A stretch of DNA of 14,834 nucleotides from Paenibacillaceae bacterium (GTDB lineage Bacteria; Bacillota; Bacilli; Paenibacillales; NBRC-103111): contig JAJFMO010000065.1 in NCBI GenBank assembly GCA_020697475.1, positions 1 through 14,834 on the forward strand. The letters are read 5' to 3'. The notes under the pieces were generated by a model. The model made no database searches, was not told where the DNA came from, and saw only the letters and a list, made by a program, of their open reading frames with translations. Below are positions 6,756 to 14,089 of the stretch, in pieces (within the stretch, counting starts at the first letter, position 1; each line of letters starts with the position of its first letter). Both the position numbers and the translations under genes were made by a program.

Positions 6756-9700
6756 CTAATTACTCGTATAAACGCTGCCGTCTTGCAAGACAACCCATGC
6801 TTGGGTGCTCTCGTTTCCAACGGCAAAATCGATAATCGAAGAGCCAAAACGCAGCGATTGGTTCACAGAGCCGCCGTCGTCCAGAACAAACAGGCTTCCA
6901 TTGTCGGCTGCAGCCAAATACCGGGTGGTTCCATCACGGATCAGCCCGTTCACCTTCAGCACCCGGTCGGACAAAGTCCTCCTCCAGCGGACGGAACCAT
7001 CGGGATTCAGCGCGTAAAACTGGAAACCCCCGGAGCCCGCCAATATTTCCGTCAGCCCGTCACCATTGAAATCACCGTGCCGGATGTCGTTCACCTCGCC
7101 GCCGATATTGCGTTGCCACAGCTCGGCGATTTTTCCGTTTTTATACTGCACCAGATGAATCCGATGTTCCTTCGTGCCGAGCGCAACGGCCGGATGATCG
7201 TCACCGCTCCATTCGTTCAGCGCAACGACGACTTTCCACCCTGGACCGAAGCCGCCTCCGGCATTGGCCAATTTTTTGTTTTTCCACAGCACGTAGGAAG
7301 AGTATTCCGTTCCCAAAACCCCTTCGTCTCGTCCATCGCCGTCAAAATCTGCAAATTCCATATCCTCGATCCCGTAGTAATAAGCCATATCCTCATATTT
7401 CAGCTTGCCTTCGCGGTCTAGGCCATACACATAACGGAATTGAGTGCCGACCATAATCCATGGTTCCTGGTCCTCGCCGTTGACATGGGCCACCCTGACC
7501 CGAGTGACACCAAGCAGATTGCCCTTTAATTCGCGATGTTCCGCATCGCTCGGGAACTTGTAGCGCCACTTTTCCTTGCCTTCGGCATCCAGCGCGATAA
7601 CCATCCAATTCTCCGTCGCTATAAACACTGTCGGCTTACCATCCAGTTGTTGCACGGTAACTTCATTTACACGGCCACGGCTCTCGAACGTCCAAATCGC
7701 ACGACCGCTTCCGTCCACGGCTTGAACCTTCCCTTTGGCCCCGGCAATCAGCAGTTCGTCACCGCCGTCCCCATCCAAATCAGCGGCAACGCTGCTCGTA
7801 ATCTCCTCATCCATTCGGTAAAACCGGCTCCATCCCGGATACGCCGGATTTTTCGCCGGAGCTTCCACAGTTCCCGGTTTTTGCGGTGCCGGCTCGGCAC
7901 CGGCGGAAATCGATTCCTTCAACCTCTGCATATCCGCCGCAGTAAAGTTGCTGCTTCCAGCACCCACGAGCCCTTCCGTCAACGGTACCCCGTCTTCGTT
8001 GTAGCGAGTGACGCCTTTAGTAATTGCAAAAGCCTTCCATTCGTGGTCCTGCAGATTCAGCTTGAACAGAACGGGCTGCTCGAAAGTTTGCTCCTGGACG
8101 CCCCATCGAACGCGGGTCGCTCCGGCAATCATCAATTCATCGTCGCCTGCCAAGTAAAATACACCGTCTGAAGCAAGCGCCGGAAAATCCAATTGCCCCC
8201 AATGGGCGAGCCATTGCCTTTCGTTATCGCGGATCCGCAGCGTTTGCCCGTTCAGCCGTTCCGCTTCCAGCTTCGGTTCGCTTCCCACGGTGCTGGACAG
8301 CACGTTTACAAAGGTTGCGGTATCGCCCTCGCGGTAATACTGCTCTTCCTTCACTTCACGCAGTACATTTTCCTCTCCCGCATAAGGGTATGGGTACACC
8401 GTTTCCCAGTATTTTAGAAAATGGTTCCGCCGACCGTACGTACGCAGCTCGGAATCGTCCAGGCTGTGCAACGTCATGACCGTTCCTTGTTGCGCAACCT
8501 CAAAGCGATCCGGTTTGACCGCGACCGTACCGAGCGTCTGCCAAACATTTTCCAATAAGTAATTAGCGTCTTCTTTCATTCTTATTTCATCATAGACAAT
8601 GTAAAATCGTCCGCCGGGACTTACGATCATGCGATCCCAATCCGTTCCGTTGTCGCCCGGCAGCTCCGTCAGGCTGATGCCGATGCCATTCGCATCCCCG
8701 ACCCATTTCAGCCTGGAAAGCGGCGGTTTTTCTTCCTGAACGCCATCTTTGACGACGATGACCCCGGTATGATGTTCCGGTCCCCGTTCGATATAATCGC
8801 GGTCATCGATAAAAATCCGCCCGTTGGCGCTGTATTTGATGATGGTGTTGGCGTCGTGCTGGTTATGCGTGCCTGCAGCGAAGCCGTCGACCAGCAAATA
8901 CGAGTCTTGCTGATCCAAACCTTGGCGAAACGCCAGCTTGTGCACCGTCTCGCTCTGAGCGACTTCGGGCGCGCTGCCGCCCTTCCGCTCAAGCTCGTCG
9001 TAGACACCCTGTTCGACCGGGTACGCCTGAACGAGCGGATACGTTTCCGCCGGAATATCCGAAGTATTGACCTTACTCGTCATATAGCGGTGAAACGGAT
9101 ATTTGAGATCGTCCATATTTTGCTTGTTGAACGGCCCTGTGCGCGTACGCTCAAGCAAAAACTGGTAGAGTGGCTCGTTGAAAAACCATGAAGCCGCATT
9201 CATAACCGCCGAGTGACCCCAAGTATAAGCGCTGCTTCTGCCGAACGGATAGACGTCCCCGCCGCCGGACATCGTGCCTAAATTGTCGATCATCAGCGCT
9301 TGCAAATCTGCGCTTGGGCGCAAACCATGCTTCAGAAACCGCTGGTCTCCGGTTGCTATCGCATAATCCAGCGTAATCGTCGGCACATGCATCAAATAAT
9401 CGGAACCTTCGTCGAGTGTGATGTTGGACGTGTTCCCCGTAAACACGCGATCTCCTTTGGCGTACCAGGCATCGGCGGCTGCATCGCGATTGTATTTTTG
9501 GAAATACGCCGAACCGTACATAAGCGAAAGCGCCGGAAAAATGTCGTGATTGAAGCGGGCGCTGAGATCCGGCAGCTTGTTCAAATAACCGTCTCGATTG
9601 TTCGCTTCCAAGGTTAAATAAAGAGCCGAGACTATTCGCTCGCGGTCTCTGCCGGTAAACAACGGCGACGGTTCGTTGACGGTCCAGCCGGCGAACAGGG

Positions 9701-10586
9701 ACATGCCGGAAGTCCACATGTGTTTGCGATCGTTGAGTTGATCCTTCGCCGCTTCCGGATTACGGTTCAAAAAATCGGCATAACCGAGCATCAGCTTCCG
9801 ATACAATTGGCCGTATGCTTCGTCGCCGGTCATTTGATAATACTCTCCGTAACGCGCCGCTTGGCTGAATACATCAAGAAGCGCGTCGAATTTTGACCGC
9901 TCCGGGTTCAACTTGGCAAGCTGGCTGTCGATGCTCTTCGCGCCTTTCTGCAAATCGGAGGAAGACGGTGTGCCGCCGTAGATCATTGCGTGCGCCGCCT
10001 GCGGTGAGACGACCGCTTCCGATAGCCAGGGGATTTGCGGCTGCTTCTGCTGCTCGACGATTTGCTTCAAGCGAGCCATGCCTTTCTTGAGCCCAGGTTC
10101 GCTGCTAGCCGCCAAGATCACTGTATTGCCGCCTTTGCCGAACGGATCGACGAGCGTTTGCAGCTGGTAGCCGCCATCGCCGGGAAATACGGCGTCCGCA
10201 TAGGTAAACCGCAAAGCATATAGCTTCGCTATGTCGCCATTGTTGCCCAAATTGCCGATCAACAGCACATTGCCTTGCCAGTCGTCGCTTGTCGGCAGCG
10301 AATTGGCCACCTTGACCCGGGGCTCGCTTTTCCATTTGCTCCGGATGTCGTCGGCAATCGCAGTTCCGGCTTCCTTCCATTCCGCAGGAACGACGATCAG
10401 CAAACCGTTGAGATCGGTCGCCCCTTGCAACGAACGCGAAGAAACCGCTTTCGCAGGGGGCGCGGCGTCCCGATCGGTTTCAATCGCTCCGGCAGCGGCA
10501 AAACCGAGCGACAGCATAATCAACCCCACACTCCCCATCCTGAACACGATTTGTTTGACCCGGCAGGCAACGTGCCGATATTTCAT
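6756..10586 (-). CDS. Secreted heparinase II/III-like polysaccharide lyase candidate with C-terminal FG-GAP/PQQ-like propeller
   Basis: A 1276-residue exported protein. It has a basic N-terminus and hydrophobic signal peptide ending near AAAGA (about residue 34). An alpha/beta domain follows (57-180; GGYQLQTLVDPFGKGGNTVILAAS) of the kind found before catalytic domains in several carbohydrate-active enzymes. Next is an alpha-helical toroid (about 205-520) with FNHDIFP (His347) and SSAYTWGH (Tyr454, His458), then a beta-sandwich (about 545-850) with H574-N-Q-H577-D and IFIDDRDYIERGPEHH, as in the heparinase II/III-like domain. After a Pro/Ala linker (895-918), a C-terminal propeller (922-1276) bears three DxDGDG-type calcium loops starting at 936, 1080 and 1172. 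Families with this toroid-plus-sandwich layout cleave uronate-containing glycans by beta-elimination. The substrate is unknown and the catalytic residues are proposed, not proven. The ATG at 10586 follows GGGGTGG by 5 bases; a GTG at 10595 would add three residues. Confidence 0.85.
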   Translation of the reverse strand: MKYRHVACRVKQIVFRMGSVGLIMLSLGFAAAGAIETDRDAAPPAKAVSSRSLQGATDLNGLLIVVPAEWKEAGTAIADDIRSKWKSEPRVKVANSLPTSDDWQGNVLLIGNLGNNGDIAKLYALRFTYADAVFPGDGGYQLQTLVDPFGKGGNTVILAASSEPGLKKGMARLKQIVEQQKQPQIPWLSEAVVSPQAAHAMIYGGTPSSSDLQKGAKSIDSQLAKLNPERSKFDALLDVFSQAARYGEYYQMTGDEAYGQLYRKLMLGYADFLNRNPEAAKDQLNDRKHMWTSGMSLFAGWTVNEPSPLFTGRDRERIVSALYLTLEANNRDGYLNKLPDLSARFNHDIFPALSLMYGSAYFQKYNRDAAADAWYAKGDRVFTGNTSNITLDEGSDYLMHVPTITLDYAIATGDQRFLKHGLRPSADLQALMIDNLGTMSGGGDVYPFGRSSAYTWGHSAVMNAASWFFNEPLYQFLLERTRTGPFNKQNMDDLKYPFHRYMTSKVNTSDIPAETYPLVQAYPVEQGVYDELERKGGSAPEVAQSETVHKLAFRQGLDQQDSYLLVDGFAAGTHNQHDANTIIKYSANGRIFIDDRDYIERGPEHHTGVIVVKDGVQEEKPPLSRLKWVGDANGIGISLTELPGDNGTDWDRMIVSPGGRFYIVYDEIRMKEDANYLLENVWQTLGTVAVKPDRFEVAQQGTVMTLHSLDDSELRTYGRRNHFLKYWETVYPYPYAGEENVLREVKEEQYYREGDTATFVNVLSSTVGSEPKLEAERLNGQTLRIRDNERQWLAHWGQLDFPALASDGVFYLAGDDELMIAGATRVRWGVQEQTFEQPVLFKLNLQDHEWKAFAITKGVTRYNEDGVPLTEGLVGAGSSNFTAADMQRLKESISAGAEPAPQKPGTVEAPAKNPAYPGWSRFYRMDEEITSSVAADLDGDGGDELLIAGAKGKVQAVDGSGRAIWTFESRGRVNEVTVQQLDGKPTVFIATENWMVIALDAEGKEKWRYKFPSDAEHRELKGNLLGVTRVRVAHVNGEDQEPWIMVGTQFRYVYGLDREGKLKYEDMAYYYGIEDMEFADFDGDGRDEGVLGTEYSSYVLWKNKKLANAGGGFGPGWKVVVALNEWSGDDHPAVALGTKEHRIHLVQYKNGKIAELWQRNIGGEVNDIRHGDFNGDGLTEILAGSGGFQFYALNPDGSVRWRRTLSDRVLKVNGLIRDGTTRYLAAADNGSLFVLDDGGSVNQSLRFGSSIIDFAVGNESTQAWVVLQDGSVYTSN

Positions 10587-10638
10587 GCTATCCACCCCAT
10601 TTACGGAATACGGGTTGATACGGCAACCGACAATCTTG

Positions 10639-11634
10639 TCAGGCCAACACGCTCATTTGCTCGGATCTGACTTCTCCTTGCAAAGGCTTGCCCTGCAGCA
10701 GCCGCTGCAGTTCTTCGACCGCATACTGTCCGAGCCGCTTGACTCCATTGTTTACCGCACCGGCAATGTGAGGAGTAATAATACAGTTCGGCAACCTGCG
10801 CAGCGGGTGATCGGGTGACGGAGGTTCAGGGTCGGTAACATCCAAACAAGCGAACAGTCTCCCCTTGCGCAACTCCTCATACAAATCGGCTTCGTCCACG
10901 ATCGATCCGCGAGCCGTATTGATCAGTATGGCGTCGTCCTTCATCAGGAGCAAGCGCTCGCGGTTGATCATCCGGTAAGTCTCGGGAATGGACGGCGCAT
11001 GAATGGATACCACGTCGCTCACCGCCAGCAATCGATTCAATTCCGCCTTGCGTACGCCGATGGATGAAGCTTCTTCCGCCGACAGTATCGGATCGTACAC
11101 GACAATATCGACTTCAAAATTTTTCAGCAATCGTATATAATGCCGGCCGGCTTTGCCCGCACCGATAACACCGACCGTGATTTGATATAACTCGCATACG
11201 AGTTCTTTTCCCGCGCTCCATCCCCCTTCACGGGTCGATTGAGTCAAGCGCCACATGTTTTTCAGCGATGCAATGGTCATGCCGAGAGCCGTTTCGGCAA
11301 CCCCGATACCTAATTGCTCATTACCGCTTGACACCCGAATGCCCCGTTCCCACAGCTCGGGGGTGACGATTCCTTTGACGGTGCCGGCGGCGTGGATCAC
11401 CGCTTTCAGGTTCGGCGCCCGGTCGAGAATGGCTTGGGTCAGAAAGGGGCAACCCCACGATGTAACGGCAAAGTCGACGCCTTCAATGATTTCTTGCAGT
11501 GTTTCCAGGAGAGGGGCACCGTTCTTTGTGTTGCGGACGACTTCACCCAGACCCTCCAACTGTTCCCAATGTTTGTCGGAAAACAATCGATTTTGCACTT
11601 TCGGTTCAGGAAGCACGGCAATCCTGATTGTCAT
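10639..11634 (-). CDS. D-isomer-specific 2-hydroxyacid dehydrogenase
   Basis: This 331-residue NAD(P)-dependent oxidoreductase interconverts a D-2-hydroxyacid and its 2-ketoacid. The Rossmann motif is G158-A-G160-K-A-G163, followed by an acidic D181 that favours NAD. The catalytic set is complete: R242 in NTARGS, E270 in DVTDPEPP, and H289 in ITPHIAG. It most resembles the phosphoglycerate-dehydrogenase-like branch, but nothing here points to serine synthesis. In this operon it may act on a keto- or hydroxy-acid from uronate breakdown, which is inference. The ATG at 11634 has AAGGAG 8 bases upstream; the longer frame from 11661 would start before this site. It is the first gene after the 11684-11713 promoter and lies 52 bases upstream of the secreted lyase-like gene. 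Confidence 0.93.
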   Translation of the reverse strand: MTIRIAVLPEPKVQNRLFSDKHWEQLEGLGEVVRNTKNGAPLLETLQEIIEGVDFAVTSWGCPFLTQAILDRAPNLKAVIHAAGTVKGIVTPELWERGIRVSSGNEQLGIGVAETALGMTIASLKNMWRLTQSTREGGWSAGKELVCELYQITVGVIGAGKAGRHYIRLLKNFEVDIVVYDPILSAEEASSIGVRKAELNRLLAVSDVVSIHAPSIPETYRMINRERLLLMKDDAILINTARGSIVDEADLYEELRKGRLFACLDVTDPEPPSPDHPLRRLPNCIITPHIAGAVNNGVKRLGQYAVEELQRLLQGKPLQGEVRSEQMSVLA

Positions 11635-11658
11635 GAGCGGTTCTCCTTCAAACAACAT

Positions 11659-11676
11659 CAATTTATATCCGATTTA
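11659..11676 (-). promoter_or_regulatory. Proximal operator candidate (18-bp element, inverted copy)
   Basis: Read on the - strand this is TAAATCGGATATAAATTG. It matches the distal + strand element at 11744-11761 in 16 of 18 bases. On the + strand ATTTATAT occurs twice with an 11-bp period (11661-11668 and 11672-11679). The element starts where transcription from the 11684-11689 -10 box should begin, so a bound protein would block initiation or early elongation. Confidence 0.6.
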
Positions 11677-11683
11677 TATTTCC

Positions 11684-11713
11684 ACTATATCCCCTACAGG
11701 AAAGCGCCGTCAA
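11684..11713 (-). promoter_or_regulatory. Sigma-A promoter of the dehydrogenase-lyase-epimerase-SBP operon
   Basis: On the - strand TTGACG (11708-11713) and TATAGT (11684-11689) are 18 bases apart. The start would fall near 11677, about 43 bases before the dehydrogenase ATG. It is the best promoter match in the locus, and it is flanked on both sides by the inverted 18-bp elements. Confidence 0.65.
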
Positions 11714-11743
11714 TACCAAGTTGAATCTAAATAATGTCTTTAA

Positions 11744-11761
11744 TAAATTGGATACAAATTG
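11744..11761 (+). promoter_or_regulatory. Distal operator candidate (18-bp element)
   Basis: TAAATTGGATACAAATTG on the + strand contains AAATTGG at 11745 and again at 11756, 11 bp apart. Its near-identical partner sits on the opposite strand at 11659-11676. The element lies 30 bp upstream of the -35 box and just after the stop of the regulator gene. Confidence 0.6.
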
Positions 11762-11784
11762 GGATGAGTATAAAAAAATACCGC

Positions 11785-13170
11785 TTATTCCGTAGCCTCC
11801 ACAATTTTTTCAATACTTCTGCATAGTCCGTCTTCATCCTGGAGCCCCGACCAGTACAGCTTGATTTGCCGCTGTACTGCGTTCAAACCGGCGGTACTCA
11901 GTTTCAAGTCGCTGATCAGCCGGTAGGTCGGAATGATCTCGCGGTACATATGAAACCGGGATGGGCGTTGTACCGATTCTTTTCCCTGCCATTCCGCCGC
12001 TCGCTGATCTGCGGGGATGCTGAGCGATTGACGCCGTATGATCGTCTGTGCCTCGAAGGAGGTCAGATAGTCGGCCAATTGTTGCGCCGCTTCCTTCACC
12101 ATGGACTTGCGATTGACGGCAAGACCGATCTCTATGAGCAGCGTGCGGTATTCTCCAAAGCTCGGCAAGGGTGCGAGATCGTAAGCAAATTGCGCCTTTC
12201 GCAAGTCGTTCAAGGCAAAATAGGTCGTCATGATCACCGAAACCTTTTGCTCCAAAAACAGCTCCTCGGCGTCTGCATCACTGGCCGACAGCATAACCGG
12301 AAAGACGTCCGGCATGGCAATCAGCTCGCGACAGATGTTCAGGCTTTGTATCAGCGTAGTTTCGCACAAATTATATTGCCCGCGTTCATCAGGTTCAAAG
12401 GCCATGCCGCTCTGCAACAAGAAAACCGGCCAGCGATTGCGCGCCAGAAGATGGAAATAAAATCCGAAGCGCTCGTTCTCCACCGCCAATTTGCGGGCGG
12501 TATCGAACAGTTCGGACCAAGTCCAGCCGCTGTTCGGTTCAGGGAGCCGCTTCTCGCGGAAATGCTCGCGATTGTAACATAAAATCAGCGGAGAAAAGAT
12601 GAGGGGCAGCGCAAGCAATTTTCCGCCATCGGTGAACGCTTTCAGCAGAAACGGATAAGTTCCCGGCTTGGCCGTCGTTTCCTCAAACAATTCGGCGCCG
12701 CCCCGTTCGATCACATCCTGAAAATTACTGTTGTTGATAGTGATGATATCCAACATTTGGGAATCCATGTATTGCTTCACGAAGCTGTAGTAGTTGTTCG
12801 TTGGGATTTCCATCGCGTCAACGCGAATATGCGGATTAAGCCGGTGAAATTCGCCGAGCAACCTTGCCATTTCCGCTTCGCCGGCAATGGTGCTGTGATA
12901 TCCAAATTTGACAACCGTGCTTCGTACCGGGGACGGGCTGGCTACTCTATTTCCGACGCTTGGAATTTTCTCAATCAGTTGTTCCTGGACAAGAATATCC
13001 AGTCCTTTGCGGACGGAAAGATTGCTTAATTGATACCGTTTGGCCAACTCGCTTTCAGACGGCAGAAACTTGTTTACGCCAAGCTTTCCGGACAGGATCT
13101 GCTCGCGCAATGAGCATACCATTTCATCCAATCGCAACCGAAACGTCTTTCGGCTCGGTCTCATCGACAT
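11785..13170 (-). CDS. GntR-type transcriptional regulator fused to a solute-binding-protein-like sensor domain
   Basis: A 461-residue protein. Residues 12-78 are a GntR winged helix (LREQILSGKLG, then LPSESELAKRYQLSNLSVRKGLDILVQ up to the wing GNRV). From about 85 to 455 it resembles a family-1 extracellular sugar-binding protein: EFHRLNPHIRVDAMEI, then GGKLLALPLIFSPLILCYNREHF, then W-S-E-L, as in real SBPs. There is no signal peptide or lipobox, so this SBP fold would work in the cytoplasm as the effector-binding part, in place of the usual UTRA or FadR-type domain. The likely role is a sugar-responsive repressor or activator of the operon downstream. The ATG at 13170 has a weak GGGGT 7 bases upstream; an ATG at 13164 is also possible. 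The 150-bp gap to the next gene contains the operon promoter and the paired elements. Confidence 0.9.
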   Translation of the reverse strand: MSMRPSRKTFRLRLDEMVCSLREQILSGKLGVNKFLPSESELAKRYQLSNLSVRKGLDILVQEQLIEKIPSVGNRVASPSPVRSTVVKFGYHSTIAGEAEMARLLGEFHRLNPHIRVDAMEIPTNNYYSFVKQYMDSQMLDIITINNSNFQDVIERGGAELFEETTAKPGTYPFLLKAFTDGGKLLALPLIFSPLILCYNREHFREKRLPEPNSGWTWSELFDTARKLAVENERFGFYFHLLARNRWPVFLLQSGMAFEPDERGQYNLCETTLIQSLNICRELIAMPDVFPVMLSASDADAEELFLEQKVSVIMTTYFALNDLRKAQFAYDLAPLPSFGEYRTLLIEIGLAVNRKSMVKEAAQQLADYLTSFEAQTIIRRQSLSIPADQRAAEWQGKESVQRPSRFHMYREIIPTYRLISDLKLSTAGLNAVQRQIKLYWSGLQDEDGLCRSIEKIVEATE

Positions 13171-13432
13171 AGAACGACCCCGCTATCCATTAGATGTATA
13201 GGACAGAATTATCCCGGTTTTTAGCATAACGGAAACTGACAACCGCCACAAGGGAAGAGAGTAAAATCGCCCCAGTCCTATTTTTGTGCTTTGTCGTTAT
13301 GAATCCGTATTCGGAGGGGAAAACTTCTGCTTTTCCACCGCAGCACGAAATGGCGATACTGCGCATTAAGGCTGGGCGGGAGCAGGGCGGAGCTTCCTGG
13401 ATCTGTTCTCGTAGAAACAAACTAGGGTCAAC

Positions 13433-13466
13433 GGAGAAATTCATGCAAAAGTGCAGGAATTTCTCC
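13433..13466 (+). repeat. Perfect inverted repeat hairpin enclosing a TGCA-AAAG-TGCA motif
   Basis: GGAGAAATTC (13433-13442) and GAATTTCTCC (13457-13466) are perfect inverted copies. Inside, TGCA pairs with TGCA around an AAAG loop, with one A/G mismatch between the two stems. An outer AAACTAG (13419-13425) and CTAGTTT (13467-13473) could extend the stem across a bulge. No T-run follows directly on either strand, so it does not look like a simple terminator. Confidence 0.75.
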
Positions 13467-13620
13467 CTAGTTTTGGGCAAAACGAGAAAATGCATGCAAA
13501 AGTGCAGTTTTTTTGAGCACCAGATGGGTAATTGGCGGCACTTCGGCAAAAAAAACTGTAGAAATGCAGGCTTTTGACTTCAGACATAAATTATTGAAGC
13601 AAAAAACTGCACAAACGCAG
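13443..13620. repeat. Four dispersed copies of a 14-bp TGCA-type motif, two in each orientation
   Basis: Copies: ATGCAAAAGTGCAG at 13443-13456 and at 13494-13507; CTGTAGAAATGCAG at 13556-13569; CTGCACAAACGCAG at 13607-13620. Copy 2 is followed by a T-run, while copies 3 and 4 are preceded by A-runs, so the second pair can pair with the first as inverted repeats. Copies 1 and 4 also share a following GGAATTTC and a nearby CTAG. The spacings are about 51, 62 and 51 bp. Confidence 0.65.
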
Positions 13621-13732
13621 GAATTTCCACTAGTGTCGATGGGAAAGGTGGCGTTGGGTAGACAACTCTAACTTTTAGAATAGACGGATACCGTTGTCGA
13701 CCTGTTTTCGCCAACAAACGAAGTTCAAGTGG

Positions 13733-13820
13733 CGCGATTGTTGCGGTTACCGAAACTGTGTGATTCAATTGAGCTCCGAACGCACGATCGTTGCAGTAAG
13801 CAGAAATATATGACTCAAGA
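13733..13820. repeat. Diverged 50-bp direct repeat
   Basis: The segment starting CGCGATTGTTGCGGTTAC at 13733 recurs as CACGATCGTTGCAGTAAG at 13783, exactly 50 bp later. Without gaps 25 of 38 positions agree, and about half of the differences are transitions. Similar fragments (TTCAAGTGGCG) occur just before, so a third, more decayed unit is possible. Confidence 0.45.
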
Positions 13821-14040
13821 CAGCGCAAGGAAGACCGGCTAAGGTGTGGGCTGGGGCTAAAATGGGCTAATTAATGTTTGGAGGATAGGCGAAAAGGAGT
13901 CAACAAGTGCGATCACCTCCACCTCCACCTCCAAAGAAATGTATGTGAAATTCGACGCTTTGTGCGATTTATCAGCCATTGTATATAACCCAAGACTCTC
14001 TTTAACACGCTGCGAAGCGGCACGGTTGTCTGATCTGATG

Positions 14041-14082
14041 AAAAAAAGGAGCTGCTTCTCTCCCGTGAGAAGCAGCTCCTTT
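14041..14082 (-). terminator. Rho-independent terminator of fucI
   Basis: On the - strand a perfect 16-bp stem (14045-14060 with 14067-14082) closes a 6-base loop and ends in a run of seven T. The stem begins 7 bases after the fucI stop codon. Confidence 0.93.
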
Positions 14083-14089
14083 CTATAAA

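Larger units (their letters stand above)
13171..14089. other. Long intergenic stretch with small repeats, no credible gene
   Basis: Between the regulator gene and the fucI end there are 919 bases with no reading frame that has both a good ribosome site and family-like sequence. The stretch holds a hairpin at 13433-13466, four copies of a CTGCANAAANGCAG-like motif (13443-13620), a diverged 50-bp repeat (13733-13820), a triple GGAGGT hexamer near 13917-13934 on the - strand, and the fucI terminator. The regulator gene's promoter should be at the left end, but no clear -35/-10 pair was found. Confidence 0.7.

Noticed and set aside
6734..6847. Upstream start for the AGE-type gene
   Set aside because: It would overlap the end of the secreted enzyme gene by 92 bases. 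The ATG at 6733 has a good GGAGG and begins the family-like sequence.
11763..11784. Terminator for the regulator gene at its T-run on the - strand
   Set aside because: A run of seven T follows the stop, but no stable stem precedes it.
13190..13260. Sigma-A promoter of the regulator gene
   Set aside because: TTGTCA and GATAAT are present on the - strand but 23 bases apart; other pairs match poorly.
13284..13577. 97-residue frame on the + strand through the repeat cluster
   Set aside because: Its C-terminal half is encoded by the TGCA-type repeats. It has no recognisable domain and no convincing start signal.
13433..13620. CRISPR array
   Set aside because: The repeats are only 14 bp, point in both directions and are imperfect; no cas genes are nearby.
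13857..13979. 40-residue reading frame on the - strand (MADKSHKASN..., with an EVEVEV stretch)
   Set aside because: No ribosome site before its ATG, and its middle is just the GGAGGT triplet repeat translated.
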